The notes beneath the pieces were generated by a model. The model searched no databases and was not told the origin of the DNA. It saw nothing but the letters and a program-made list of their open reading frames with translations. The translations under genes and the position numbers were made by a program. This document shows positions 25,165-33,770 of a stretch of DNA of 64,000 bases, in pieces. The stretch comes from Halosimplex rubrum (GTDB taxonomy: Archaea > Halobacteriota > Halobacteria > Halobacteriales > Haloarculaceae), in NCBI RefSeq assembly GCF_013415885.1, contig NZ_CP058910.1, forward strand, positions 992,001 through 1,056,000, given 5' to 3'. Numbering within the stretch: the first letter of the stretch is position 1; each line of letters begins with the position of its first letter.

Positions 25165-26004
25165 TCACTCCAGCGAATCCCGAATTTCGCCGGCGACGCG
25201 TCCCCGGGTCAAAAACTCCGTTGCACGCGCTCCGAACACCTCGCGGGCGCTCTCGGAGGCGTCCTCGTCCACCTCGAATGCAACGCCCGGATACGCCACG
25301 TCCCACAACGCCAGCGGGTACGGCGCCGCGGGCGCGACGCCCTCGGGACCCTCGATCTCCTCCGCTGCGAACACCCGGTCGACCTTCCCTAGGTCGGACT
25401 CCCCACGACCGACCTCGGCGGCGAGCCCCACCACACGACGGACCAACTGCCGGGCGAACCCGCCCGCCTCCAGCCGGACGACCAGAAAGTCGCCGTCGCG
25501 CTCGACGGTCGTCGACAGATCCCGACGTGTCCCCTCGTCGTCGGGCGTGAGGTTGTGAAAGTCGTGCTCGCCGGCGAGCCGGTCGAGCGCGTCGCGAACC
25601 CGAACCTCGTCGAGCGGTCTCCCGCCACCGTCACGTGGCGCGTACAGGTGATACCGATACGTCCGCGAGACGGCGTCGTGGGTGGCGTGAAACTCCGTGC
25701 CCACGTCGGCACTGGCCCACGCCCGAACGGACGCGGGCAACTCGCTGTTGAACGCCCGGGCCGAGAGCCACGCGGGCGTCTCGAAGGCGACCGTCTGGGC
25801 CCGCGCGGACACCCCGGCGTCGGTGCGACCCGCGGCGGCGTACCCGTCGGGTTTGTCCACCCCTTCCGCCAGCACGTCCAGGTCACGGAGCGCGTCGAAG
25901 ACGGCGTCCTCGACGGTCGATACGTCGGGCTGGCGCTGGAAGCCGCGGAACGGGCGGCCGTCGTAGGCGAGGCGATAAGCGCGCATCGCCGGCGTCTCCG
26001 ACAT
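25165..26004 (-). CDS. truA: tRNA pseudouridine(38-40) synthase TruA
   Basis: A 279-aa enzyme that isomerises uridines 38-40 of the tRNA anticodon arm. Catalytic Asp62 sits in YAAAGRTDAGVSA, and the N-terminal RLAYDGRPFRGFQRQP is diagnostic. The C-terminal half has AGGFARQLVRRVVGLAAEVG, the second family signature. Start MSETPAMRAYRL at 26004; an internal Met (residue 7) is possible. It is the last of three minus-strand genes (hisS, SHOCT protein, truA) with short gaps, likely one transcription unit. Confidence 0.95.
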   Translation of the reverse strand: MSETPAMRAYRLAYDGRPFRGFQRQPDVSTVEDAVFDALRDLDVLAEGVDKPDGYAAAGRTDAGVSARAQTVAFETPAWLSARAFNSELPASVRAWASADVGTEFHATHDAVSRTYRYHLYAPRDGGGRPLDEVRVRDALDRLAGEHDFHNLTPDDEGTRRDLSTTVERDGDFLVVRLEAGGFARQLVRRVVGLAAEVGRGESDLGKVDRVFAAEEIEGPEGVAPAAPYPLALWDVAYPGVAFEVDEDASESAREVFGARATEFLTRGRVAGEIRDSLE

Positions 26005-26054
26005 CGGTTCGGCTTCGCGAGACCGGGCCTTGTCGGTTTCGGGCCGGTGCGGCC

Positions 26055-26633
26055 TCAGGCGGACTCCGAGACGCGGTCGGGCACGTCTTCGCCGAGTCCC
26101 TCCAGCCGGCGGCGGTACTCCGCGTCGTCGATCTCCCCGCGAGCGTAGCGCTCCCGGAGGATCGCGACCGGGTCGCGGCCTTCGGTGCCCGAGCCCTCGC
26201 CGCCGATGGACGGGTCGACCGCCTCGGGACCCTCCGCGACCACGCGCTCGACTCGGCGCTCGAACTCGGCCAGCGAGAGCGCGCCGGCGGCGTAGCGGGC
26301 GCGCAGTTCTTCGATCACTACGTCGTCGTCGGTCACCTCGTACTCGTCGAGGCGGTCGGCGACCGCGGCGACCAGTCCGAGCAGGACGACGACGCCGAGG
26401 CCGGCGGCCTGCCAGGGCGCCAACCCGACGTTGCCGGGGAAGACGGCGGCGAGAACCGGACCGAGGAGCGTCCAGACGGCGGCGACGAGAACGAGCGGCG
26501 CCAGGTCCGTATCTTCACGGGATCCGCGCCCGCGGACGGCGCTCCGGATGCGGCCCCAGTGAGCGGATCCGTCGGGTTCCGTGGCGACACGACCGACGCG
26601 CTGCCAGTCGATCCCGTCCTCGTCGTTCCCCAT
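26055..26633 (-). CDS. SHOCT-domain membrane protein
   Basis: A 192-aa protein with two transmembrane helices (about 45-65 and 73-93). They are followed by two SHOCT-like helical hairpins, VIEELRARYAAGALSLAEFE (about 106-130) and AILRERYARGEIDDAEYRRR (about 155-178). SHOCT modules often sit at protein termini and mediate oligomerisation; their precise role is not settled. Having two in one protein is a common haloarchaeal arrangement. The gene lies between hisS and truA in a probable operon, though a link to tRNA biology is not evident. Confidence 0.82.
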   Translation of the reverse strand: MGNDEDGIDWQRVGRVATEPDGSAHWGRIRSAVRGRGSREDTDLAPLVLVAAVWTLLGPVLAAVFPGNVGLAPWQAAGLGVVVLLGLVAAVADRLDEYEVTDDDVVIEELRARYAAGALSLAEFERRVERVVAEGPEAVDPSIGGEGSGTEGRDPVAILRERYARGEIDDAEYRRRLEGLGEDVPDRVSESA

Positions 26634-26696
26634 CGGTCGCGGATCGGAACGTCAGACAGGTGATTGTTTCGCCTCGGCGTGCGGGGCGGGCGACGG

Positions 26697-28007
26697 TCAG
26701 GCGAACTCGTCGTAGGTCGGCCGCTCGCTGTCGCCGGGGAACTCCGCGACGGGGACGTTCGTCTGGTCGCCGCTCTCCATGTCCTTGACGGTCACCTCGT
26801 CGTTCTCCAGGTCGCGCTCGCCGACGATCACGACCGTCTCGGCGTCGATGGAGTCGGCGTAGTTCATCTGCGCGCCGAAAGAGCGGTCGCTCACGTCGGT
26901 CTCGACGACGTGGCCGCGCTCGCGCAGGTCGCGGGCGATGCGGGAGGCCACCGAGCGCACGTCGCCGACCTGCAGGACGTAGTAGTCCGTCGCGATGCCC
27001 TCGCCCGGCCAGGCGTCGTGGGTCTGCAACAGGAGCGGGAGCGTCGAGTTCATGACGCCGATGCCGACGCCCACCGCCGGGGTCGACTGCCCGCCGAACT
27101 CCTCGATAAGGTGGTCGTAGCGGCCGCCGCCGAAGATCGAGCGCGATACTTCGCCCGAGGCGTCGAAACACTCGAAGACGACGCCGGTGTAGTAGTCCAG
27201 CCCGCGTGCGGTCGTCAGGGACACGTCGCAGTACTCCCGGACGCCGAAGTCCTCGGCGGCCGCGAGGACGTTCCGCAGGTTCTCGACTGCCGCCGCGAGG
27301 TCGTCGCTGTCTGAAAAGTCCGTCAGCGCCGACAGATCGTCGTCGCCGGCGACGAGCAGGTCGTCGAACTCCCGGGCCTGGTCGTAGGAGAGGCCGGCGT
27401 CGGACAGCAGGCCGAGGTACTCCCCCTCGTCGACCTTCGCGCGCTTGTCGACGGCGCGGATGGCCTCGGTGGTGTCCACGTCGGCGTCGAACGACCGCAG
27501 GAGTTCCCCCAGGATGTCGCGGTGAGAGACGCGGAACTCGAACTCCGAGCCGTCGAGGCCGAGGTTGGTCAGCGAGTCGGCGGCGAACGCGAGCACCTCG
27601 GCGTCGGCTTCCGGTTCCGAGGAGCCGAAGATGTCGGCGTTGGTCTGGTAGAGTTCGCGGAACCGGCCCTGCTGGACCTGCTCGTAGCGCCAGAACGGCC
27701 GCGTCGAGACCCACTTGATCGGCTTCGACAGCGCCTGCTGTTTGGCGACGACCATCCGCGCGACCGTCGGCGTGAGCTCCGGAGTGAGCGTGACGTGGCG
27801 GCCGCCCTTGTCCTCGAAGTCGTAGAGTTCGTCGACGATGTCCTCGCCGCTCTTGTCGGTCCACATCTCCGCCGGCTCTAAGGCCGGCGTCGACGTCTCC
27901 CGGAAGCCGTAGGCCCGGGCGGTGTCCTCGATGGTGTCGATGACCTCCCGGAGCGGGGCCATCTCGTCGGGGTAGAAGTCGGTGAACCCCTTCAGTCCCT
28001 CGTACAT
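26697..28007 (-). CDS. hisS: Histidyl-tRNA synthetase
   Basis: A 436-aa class II aminoacyl-tRNA synthetase. Motif 2 is FWRYEQVQQGRFRELYQ, the histidine-specific motif is RGLDYYTGVVFE, and motif 3 is in PAVGVGIGVMNS. The C-terminal anticodon-binding domain (LQVGDVRSVASRIARDLRER onward) is complete. Start MYEGLKGFTDFYPDEM is typical of archaeal HisS. It heads a minus-strand group with the SHOCT protein and truA, 63 and 50 bases apart. High confidence. Confidence 0.96.
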   Translation of the reverse strand: MYEGLKGFTDFYPDEMAPLREVIDTIEDTARAYGFRETSTPALEPAEMWTDKSGEDIVDELYDFEDKGGRHVTLTPELTPTVARMVVAKQQALSKPIKWVSTRPFWRYEQVQQGRFRELYQTNADIFGSSEPEADAEVLAFAADSLTNLGLDGSEFEFRVSHRDILGELLRSFDADVDTTEAIRAVDKRAKVDEGEYLGLLSDAGLSYDQAREFDDLLVAGDDDLSALTDFSDSDDLAAAVENLRNVLAAAEDFGVREYCDVSLTTARGLDYYTGVVFECFDASGEVSRSIFGGGRYDHLIEEFGGQSTPAVGVGIGVMNSTLPLLLQTHDAWPGEGIATDYYVLQVGDVRSVASRIARDLRERGHVVETDVSDRSFGAQMNYADSIDAETVVIVGERDLENDEVTVKDMESGDQTNVPVAEFPGDSERPTYDEFA

Positions 28008-28076
28008 ACCACCCCGTTCGGCCAGGGGTCGCTTGAACCTGTCCGTGTCGTGCGAGCGGTTGTCTGGCCCGCGATC

Positions 28077-28328
28077 CTACCAGTCGTCCACGTCGTATAC
28101 TTCCCCGAGGAGTTCGAACTCGTCGATGTCGTACTCGGTATCGCTTTGCTGGTTGATGAGGTACTGGTCGTGGAAGTAGAACCGATAGTGACTGTCACTG
28201 TGACTTCGCACTCCGAACCACGCGTCGGTCACTTCGGTCACCACCTGCGGGTTCGTCCGGCCGTTCCACCGGACGAGGCTCCCCTCCTCGACTTTGTTCA
28301 TCTCTGTCGAGACCGGCGGTCGAGACAT
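28077..28328 (-). CDS. Hypothetical small protein
   Basis: An 83-aa soluble protein with no recognised family. From residue 10 (MNKVEEGSLVRWNGRTN) onward it has a beta-rich core, KVEEGSLVRW and VVTEVTDAWFGVRS, reminiscent of an SH3-like or KOW-like small barrel. It has an aromatic/acidic C-terminal half. The second Met (residue 10, at 28301) may be the real start. Slightly A/T-richer than its neighbours. Isolated between hisS and the PP-loop gene. Confidence 0.55.
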   Translation of the reverse strand: MSRPPVSTEMNKVEEGSLVRWNGRTNPQVVTEVTDAWFGVRSHSDSHYRFYFHDQYLINQQSDTEYDIDEFELLGEVYDVDDW

Positions 28329-28391
28329 CTAGTGTCGAAGTGACGGATCGAGTCTGAGTATTTGGGACCCAGAGTCGATTCGGGTCTGTTC

Positions 28392-29015
28392 TCACTCGGT
28401 CCGCCCCGTCACCCGCGACTGGACGTGCTCGGGGAACACCTCCGAGACGGTCCCCTCGCCGTGCTCGTCGGCCATCAGCGCGCGAAGCTCGGTCTCGTAG
28501 TCCCCGGTCGGGAGCTGCTCGCTCGGGCCGGTCTCCACGTCCAACAGCCGGTCGGCTAACTCGTCGATAGCCCCGCGGCCGTAGCCCGCGAGCGGGCGGA
28601 GGTAGTCGATCCCGTTCCTGTCCTCCAGGCTCTGGGCGAACGGTCGATCGATCACGGGCGCGCGGTCGTCGCGGCGGGTACCGTCCGCGACCGCCGAAAA
28701 CGATCCCCCACCGACCGCCGCGCGGGCCGCGACCGTCTCCAGGGCGTGCTCGTGGACCAGTTGAATCCCGTTCCGGGGGTAGCCGTCCGCGACCATCCGG
28801 TCGACGGCCTCGCGAGCCACCGACTCGTCCAGTTCGACCCGTTCCACGGCAAGCCCCACTCGTTCGCCGGCCTCGCGAGCGGTGTCGACGACCGCCGGTC
28901 CGTTCTCCAGCGCGAACGTGCAGCTACACAGCACCACGTCGTAGAACGGGTCGAGGAGCGTGGCCGCGAGCGCGGAGTCCTTGCCGGCGGAGAACAGCGT
29001 GGCGACCGTCGGCAT
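28392..29015 (-). CDS. PP-loop ATP-pyrophosphatase family protein
   Basis: A 207-aa protein with the N-type ATP-pyrophosphatase PP-loop SAGKDS at residues 9-14 (TVATLFSAGKDSALAATLL). It also has DGTRRDDRAPVIDRPFAQSL and LRPLAGYGRGAIDELADRLL, which fit archaeal proteins related to asparagine-synthase/tRNA-thiolation ATPases. Such enzymes adenylate a substrate before amidation or thiolation. The ATG begins right after the TAG of the PDCD5-like gene, so the two are translationally linked in an S19e-PDCD5-PP-loop operon. That suggests a translation-related, possibly RNA-modifying, role. Substrate unknown. Confidence 0.78.
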   Translation of the reverse strand: MPTVATLFSAGKDSALAATLLDPFYDVVLCSCTFALENGPAVVDTAREAGERVGLAVERVELDESVAREAVDRMVADGYPRNGIQLVHEHALETVAARAAVGGGSFSAVADGTRRDDRAPVIDRPFAQSLEDRNGIDYLRPLAGYGRGAIDELADRLLDVETGPSEQLPTGDYETELRALMADEHGEGTVSEVFPEHVQSRVTGRTE

Positions 29016-29378
29016 CTACCGGCGCTGGATGTCGAAGCTCTTCTTGTCCGGCTGGAGCTCCTTGAGGAGCTGTTTCATCTTCTCGTCGTCGATCTTGCCC
29101 TGGATGCGGCCGCTCTGGGCGAGCGCGAGCACCTGCTGTTCGACCTTGTCGCCGAAGTCGGGTTTGGACATCTGGACGGTGTTGAGCCGCTTGCGTGCCT
29201 CGTCGGTGAGGTGCTTGCGCAGCATGGCCTTCTTCTGGGCCTCGCGCTGTTCGCGCTGGGCCTCCATGGCCTCCTCGTCGACGCCCTGGCCCTGGCCCTG
29301 ACCGCCCTGTTCCTGCATCTGCTCCATCTTCTCCTGACGGAGCTTCTCTAACTCCTCGTCGTTCGGTTCGCCGCTCAT
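29016..29378 (-). CDS. PDCD5-like DNA-binding protein
   Basis: A 120-aa archaeal homologue of human PDCD5 (TFAR19). A Gln/Gly-rich stretch (GGQGQGQG at about 25-32) interrupts the N-terminal coiled helix. It is followed by the conserved core [20 protein letters not shown] and [20 protein letters not shown]. The archaeal protein is annotated as DNA-binding; its cellular role remains unclear. It lies downstream of ribosomal protein S19e, a conserved archaeal gene pair, and abuts the PP-loop gene with no gap. Confidence 0.93.
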   Translation of the reverse strand: MSGEPNDEELEKLRQEKMEQMQEQGGQGQGQGVDEEAMEAQREQREAQKKAMLRKHLTDEARKRLNTVQMSKPDFGDKVEQQVLALAQSGRIQGKIDDEKMKQLLKELQPDKKSFDIQRR

Positions 29379-29480
29379 GGGGGTCCCTTGTCGAGTCGCG
29401 GGGAAAACGATTTCGGAGCTATCGGCGCGACGGCCGGGCCATCTGGGGCGGCGAAATCGGGAGAACGGCCCGCAGAACGT

Positions 29481-29942
29481 TCAGGCGTAGCGTTCGAGTT
29501 CCGGACGGTCCAGGTCCTCGAGGACCTCGCCGGCGACGTCGTCGAGGAGGCTCTGGCCGTCGGGGGTGATGCGGCGGCCCTCGCCCTCGGCGGTCTGGAC
29601 GTAGCCGGCTTCCTCGAGCTGCTGGAGCGCCGTTCGGACGATCTTGCCGCTGCCGTCGGTGGTCTGGTTCGGACGGACCACGTAGCGGTTGGAACCCTGC
29701 TTGGTGCCGCCGTAGGCCGTCCGGAGCGCGCCGACGCCGGTGGGGCCGTCGACGGCGACTTTCCGGAGGAGGCTGGCGGCGCGGATCTGCCAGAAGTCGT
29801 CCTGTTCGGGCGGCAGCTCGCGGCCGACGCCGGTCTTCGTGAACTTGAGCCAGTCGGGTTCCTGTACCTCGTCTTCCTCGTCGAGGCGCTCGGCGACCGC
29901 CTCGTTGAGGTCTTCCGCGGGCACGTCGTAGAGTGTCGTCAT
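29481..29942 (-). CDS. rps19e: Ribosomal protein S19e
   Basis: A 153-aa small-subunit protein shared by archaea and eukaryotes. Family features are TTLYDVPAEDLNEAVAERL at the N-terminus, DDFWQIRAASLLRKVAVDGP and GVGALRTAYGGTKQGSNRYV, then a winged-helix end with RRITPDGQSLLDDVA. The ATG at 29940-29942 is chosen over an extension to 29978. A TATA-like CCTTAAATGA (minus strand, 29965-29974) about 27 bases upstream fits a leaderless start exactly there. It leads the S19e-PDCD5-PP-loop operon. Confidence 0.95.
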   Translation of the reverse strand: MTTLYDVPAEDLNEAVAERLDEEDEVQEPDWLKFTKTGVGRELPPEQDDFWQIRAASLLRKVAVDGPTGVGALRTAYGGTKQGSNRYVVRPNQTTDGSGKIVRTALQQLEEAGYVQTAEGEGRRITPDGQSLLDDVAGEVLEDLDRPELERYA

Positions 29943-29964
29943 TGCAGATGTCTTCCGGAGCGGC

Positions 29965-29974
29965 TCATTTAAGG
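29965..29974 (-). promoter_or_regulatory. TATA-like box of S19e operon
   Basis: CCTTAAATGA on the minus strand, centred 27 bases before the S19e ATG. The spacing implies transcription starts at or next to the start codon and decides between the two possible starts of the gene. Confidence 0.55.
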
Positions 29975-30046
29975 CCATCGTTCGCCGGACGGGTACGGGA
30001 CGGAGACACAGGGGAAACGAGGCCGACCGAAGGGAGGCCTCGACGG

Positions 30047-30142
30047 AGCGAGCGAGGAACGTCAGTGACCCGCGAGCAGCGTGGTCCGAACGCGGTGAGG
30101 ACCACGAAACAGCGAGCGAGGAACGTCAGTGACCCGCGAGCA
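30047..30142. repeat. 32-bp direct repeat flanking a small hairpin
   Basis: Identical 32-base copies at 30047-30078 and 30111-30142 begin AGCGAGCGAGGAACGTCAG and end TGACCCGCGAGCA. Between them GTGGTCC and GGACCAC can form a 7-bp stem. The repeat lies in the gap between the S19e operon promoter and the end of the flippase-like gene. Confidence 0.85.
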
Positions 30143-30190
30143 ACGGGAAGGTGGCCGTCGCGAGGGCGCGGCCATGGCGGGAACCGTCGG

Positions 30191-31207
30191 TCAGTCGCCG
30201 ACGCCGAGGGCGAACGCGACGCCGCCGCCGACGACGGTCGGGAAGACGTAGGTGGCGCCGCGGTGGACGAGGACGGCCGCGCCGGCGACGCCGCCGGAGA
30301 TCCCGGTCGTCGAGACGAGCAGGGCGATCAACACGGCGTCGACGCCGCCGAGTCCGCCGGGCAGCGGCGTCATCCCGGCGACCGCCCCCATCGGGACGAC
30401 GAGCAGGACGGCCGAGAACGGGACCGCGTGACCCAGCGCGTACACCGACAGCCACAGCGACGCGCACATCGCCAGCCAGCCGAGCGCCGAGAAGCCGACG
30501 GCCTCCAGCAGCGTCGCGCGGCTCGTGGCGACCCGTTCGATGGCGCCGAAGAAGCCCTCGATGCGGCGCTCGATCGCCTCGGCGGTGGGCGGAGACCTGC
30601 GCGGGACGACCCGGCCGAGAAAGCGAACGACGGGCGTGGCCGCGCGGACGACGGTGGCCTCGAGTTCGTAGCGGTACTGCCAGCCGAAGTAGGCGGCCGC
30701 GGGGATACCGACCGCGAGGGCGACCAGGGCGGTCGTGGCGAAGACGAGGTTGCGCCCGAACTCCGCGGCGCCGGCGACGACGAACGTGAGCCCCACCATG
30801 GCGTAGCCGATGGAGGGGACGAAGTGGAGCGCGTCGACCGACGCGATGGCGGCCAGGCCGGTCTCGTACTCGCTGTCGGTCGCCCGCGAGATGAGGTAGC
30901 CGCTGACCGGTTCGCCGCCCGCCTGACCGAAGGGCGTGACGTTGTTCGAGAAGACCGCGCCGGCGAAGACGAACCCGCTCATCCCGACCGAGAGGGGAGC
31001 GTCGAGCGCGCCCAGTACCGTCCGCAGCGCCATCCCCCAGAGGAACAGCCACGCGACCGCGACGCCGAGGATCACGAGCAGGAACCGGGGTTCGATCCCG
31101 CGAAGCTCCGAGAGGATGTCGCCGATGCCGACGACCCACACGAGCGCCGCGAGGACCAGCGCAGCGCCGACGAAGCCGACGACCGTCGCCCACCTGTCCC
31201 CGTTCAT
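30191..31207 (-). CDS. Flippase-like / LPG-synthase TM-domain membrane protein
   Basis: A 338-aa integral membrane protein of the UPF0104/lysylphosphatidylglycerol-synthase transmembrane family, which in haloarchaea includes AglD-type cell-envelope proteins. Characteristic segments are NNVTPFGQAGGEPVSGYLI (about 78-96) and PLPGGLGGVDAVLIALLV near the C-terminus, within about eight helices. The ATG at 31205-31207 (MNGDRWATVVGFVG) is chosen over a longer frame. Family members may move lipid-linked sugars or lipids; the precise substrate cannot be told. It is divergent from thiL. Confidence 0.83.
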   Translation of the reverse strand: MNGDRWATVVGFVGAALVLAALVWVVGIGDILSELRGIEPRFLLVILGVAVAWLFLWGMALRTVLGALDAPLSVGMSGFVFAGAVFSNNVTPFGQAGGEPVSGYLISRATDSEYETGLAAIASVDALHFVPSIGYAMVGLTFVVAGAAEFGRNLVFATTALVALAVGIPAAAYFGWQYRYELEATVVRAATPVVRFLGRVVPRRSPPTAEAIERRIEGFFGAIERVATSRATLLEAVGFSALGWLAMCASLWLSVYALGHAVPFSAVLLVVPMGAVAGMTPLPGGLGGVDAVLIALLVSTTGISGGVAGAAVLVHRGATYVFPTVVGGGVAFALGVGD

Positions 31208-31364
31208 GTCGGGGTCGAAGGGCGTCCGCGGCTTGAACCCTCCGGAGTGGCCGCGAACGGCGGACGCGACCGCCGACCCGCGCGGACCCGAGCGCTCCGT
31301 CGGCGACGGACCGTCGCCCCGCTCGAACCGCAGGGGGTTTCCCGGGAGCGAGCGAACGCGTCGT

Positions 31365-32240
31365 ATGGACGAACGGACCGCGCTGGGGCTGCTCGGCGAC
31401 CGTCTGTCGGCGGCGGGCGACGACGCCGCAGTCCTCGACGGCCAGGTCGTCACCACCGACATGCTCCACGACCGGACGGACTTCCCCGACGGGACGACCC
31501 GCTACACCGCCGGCTGGCGCGCCGTCGGCGCCTCCCTCTCGGACGTGGCCGCGATGGGCGCCGACGCCACCGCCGCCGTCGCCGTCTACGCCGCCCCCGC
31601 CTTCGACGAGGCGGAACTCGCCGACTTCGTCGACGGCGCGAGCGAGGTCTGTGCGGCCGTCGGCGCCGAGTACGTCGGCGGCGACCTCGACCACCACGAC
31701 GAGTTCACCGTCGCCACCACCGCGCTGGGCGACGCCGACGAGCCCGTCCGACGGTCCGGCGCCGAACCCGGAGACGCGGTCTGCGTCACCGGCACGCTCG
31801 GACGGAGCGGGGCCGCCCTCCGACTGTTCGACCGGGGCGGCCCCGGCGACATCGAGCGCGCCAACGACCTGTTCCGGTTCGAACCTCGCGTGGCCGCCGG
31901 CCGTGCGTTGGCCGGCCGGGCGACCGCGATGATGGACTCCAGCGACGGGCTGGCCCGTTCACTCCACCAGCTCGCCGAGGCCAGCGGCTGCGGGTTCGCC
32001 GTCGAGTCCCCACTCCCGATCGACCCGGTCGTCGACGAGGTGGCCGCCGACGCCGACGACCGGCTGGAGCTGGGCGCGTTCTTCGGCGAGGACTTCGAAC
32101 TCGTCTGTACGGTCCCCGAGGAGGCGCTGTCGGCTGTCCGCGCGGACGTGTCTGTCGAGTTGACCAGGATCGGCGCGGTCGTCGAGTCGGGCGTCACGAT
32201 CGACGGCGAGTCGCTCCCGGATCGCGGGTACACTCACTGA
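31365..32240 (+). CDS. thiL: Thiamine-monophosphate kinase
   Basis: A 291-aa ATP-dependent enzyme phosphorylating TMP to thiamine pyrophosphate. ThiL metal- and nucleotide-binding motifs appear as GDDAAVLDG (about 18-26), TTDMLHDRTDF (about 30-40), GGDLDHHDE and MMDSSDGLARS. The last is the signature of the PurM/ThiL fold. The ATG at 31365 gives MDERTALGLLGDRL; the longer frame before it crosses the flippase promoter region and is not coding. Length is slightly short for the family but complete. Confidence 0.93.
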   Translation: MDERTALGLLGDRLSAAGDDAAVLDGQVVTTDMLHDRTDFPDGTTRYTAGWRAVGASLSDVAAMGADATAAVAVYAAPAFDEAELADFVDGASEVCAAVGAEYVGGDLDHHDEFTVATTALGDADEPVRRSGAEPGDAVCVTGTLGRSGAALRLFDRGGPGDIERANDLFRFEPRVAAGRALAGRATAMMDSSDGLARSLHQLAEASGCGFAVESPLPIDPVVDEVAADADDRLELGAFFGEDFELVCTVPEEALSAVRADVSVELTRIGAVVESGVTIDGESLPDRGYTH

Positions 32241-32287
32241 ACCGCTGTTTTTCGCCGGTCGTCGCGGTGGCACGCGCGAGCGACCGC

Positions 32288-33460
32288 TCACCCGGCCAGG
32301 ATCTCGAAGGGCACGGGCGTGAAACAGAGCAGACCGAGCGCGAGCGTCAGGACGCCCAGGGCCCGACGACGGGGACCGATCGGGTCGTCGCGGATCGGCG
32401 TGGCGGGGCCGGCGTAGGCCAGCCCGGCGGCGATGACGCCCCAGACGACCCAGAGGACGACCGCGTTGGTCGCCTCCTGTGCGAGATAGAGATAGCCCGC
32501 GAGGCCGAAGAGGGCCGCCGGGACCGCGGCGGCGACGGTCTCCTGGCGGGGGCCGAGGATCGCGCGGACGATGTGGCCGCCGTCGAACTGCCCCACCGGG
32601 AGGAGGTTCAGGAACGTGACGAACATGCCGACCCAGCCGCCGAAGATGACTGGGTTGGCCGCCAGCCCCGGGTCCGGATAGGAGAGGGGCTGGCCGGTCA
32701 GCTCGGCGAGGATAACCAGCAGGAGTGGGTCGTTGAACCGGATCGCGCCGCCGCCGCTGGCGACGCGCTCGGGGACCGTGATCGGGTCCAGGAACAGCCC
32801 GATCACGGTCACGACGACCGTCGCGACCAGGCCCGCGAGCGGGCCGGAGACGCCGATGTCGAACAGCGCCTTCCGGTCGGGGATGCGCCCGCGCATGCGG
32901 ATGACCGCACCCATCGTCCCGATGAGCGAGGGGAACGGGATGAAGTAGGGGAGACTCGCGTCCACGTCGTGGTAGCGGATCATGACGTAGTGGCCGAACT
33001 CGTGGACAGCCAGCACGCCGAGGATCGCGGCGGTGAAGGGCCACGCCTCCAGCAGGGCCAGCGGACTGTCGAGCTCGACGTAGTACCAGATCGACCCGAC
33101 GTACAGCGTCGACAGCACCGTCAGGACGAAGAAGACGAGGTTCGTCCACGGGATCCCGTCGATGTGGGGCGAGCGGGGTTCGGCGACGAGGACGTACTGC
33201 GGGCGAGTCGGCCCGAAGCGACCCTCGACGGCCGGCCGCTCGTCGAACGGTCCGGACGACTGAGCGCGGGTCGTCAGCGACACGTCGTAGCCCGCGTCGC
33301 GGAACAGGCCCCACAGCTCGCGCTCCAGAACCTCGGCGGACGCCAGCGGCGTGCCCAGGTAGTAGACCGTCTCGTCGTCGACGCGCACGTCGGCGACCTG
33401 GAAGACCGACTCGACGTCCTCGACCGGCGGCCCCTCCGCCGGCGTGCGACGCTCGTCCAT
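32288..33460 (-). CDS. Site-2-type intramembrane metalloprotease (M50)
   Basis: A 390-aa membrane zinc protease. A soluble N-terminal domain (about 1-95) is followed by helices carrying the zinc motif HEFGH (153-157). The third ligand lies in LLPVGQFDGGHIV (about residues 276-289). Such proteases release membrane-tethered regulators by cutting inside the bilayer. FIPFPSLIGTMGAVIRM is also conserved in this archaeal subgroup. The ATG at 33458-33460 (MDERRTPAEG) is preferred to an extension to 33502. It converges with thiL. No obvious anti-sigma-like substrate is adjacent. Confidence 0.9.
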   Translation of the reverse strand: MDERRTPAEGPPVEDVESVFQVADVRVDDETVYYLGTPLASAEVLERELWGLFRDAGYDVSLTTRAQSSGPFDERPAVEGRFGPTRPQYVLVAEPRSPHIDGIPWTNLVFFVLTVLSTLYVGSIWYYVELDSPLALLEAWPFTAAILGVLAVHEFGHYVMIRYHDVDASLPYFIPFPSLIGTMGAVIRMRGRIPDRKALFDIGVSGPLAGLVATVVVTVIGLFLDPITVPERVASGGGAIRFNDPLLLVILAELTGQPLSYPDPGLAANPVIFGGWVGMFVTFLNLLPVGQFDGGHIVRAILGPRQETVAAAVPAALFGLAGYLYLAQEATNAVVLWVVWGVIAAGLAYAGPATPIRDDPIGPRRRALGVLTLALGLLCFTPVPFEILAG

Positions 33461-33770
33461 CGACCGTCGGTTGGATCCTCCCGAGTATAAATCCCGGGAC
33501 ACCGCCGGCGACCGACCGATCCGCCGGAGCCGACGGTCGCGTCACCGAGTCGGCGACGCCGGCCGCGCCGCTGGGCCGGTCGGACGGGAGGAAGCGGGTC
33601 GGAACGCCCGCGCTCGGGCGTCCAATCAGGGACGGGGTTGCGGTGAACGGATGGGTGGTGTTCGGTGTTCGGAAGTCGGTGCGTGTGGTGGGGTGCGGAC
33701 GGGGTCGCCGTCCGGGGATGTGTGGGTGCGTGGGTTCGGGGCGTGGGTGTGCGGTGGAGCCCGGTCGTCG
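33461..33770. other. 310-base gap with strongly G/T-skewed plus strand
   Basis: From about 33640 to 33765 the plus strand is nearly all G and T, with GTGTTCGG repeated twice in tandem. The minus strand is correspondingly C/A-rich. The frames across it encode only His/Pro/Thr-rich or Gly/Val-rich text and are not called. It lies between two minus-strand genes, so any transcript would be C/A-rich. Confidence 0.5.

Noticed and set aside
29933-33490. Plus-strand open frame of 1185 codons across four genes
   Set aside because: It covers minus-strand genes with recognisable families and the thiL gene in another frame; composition is antisense-like.
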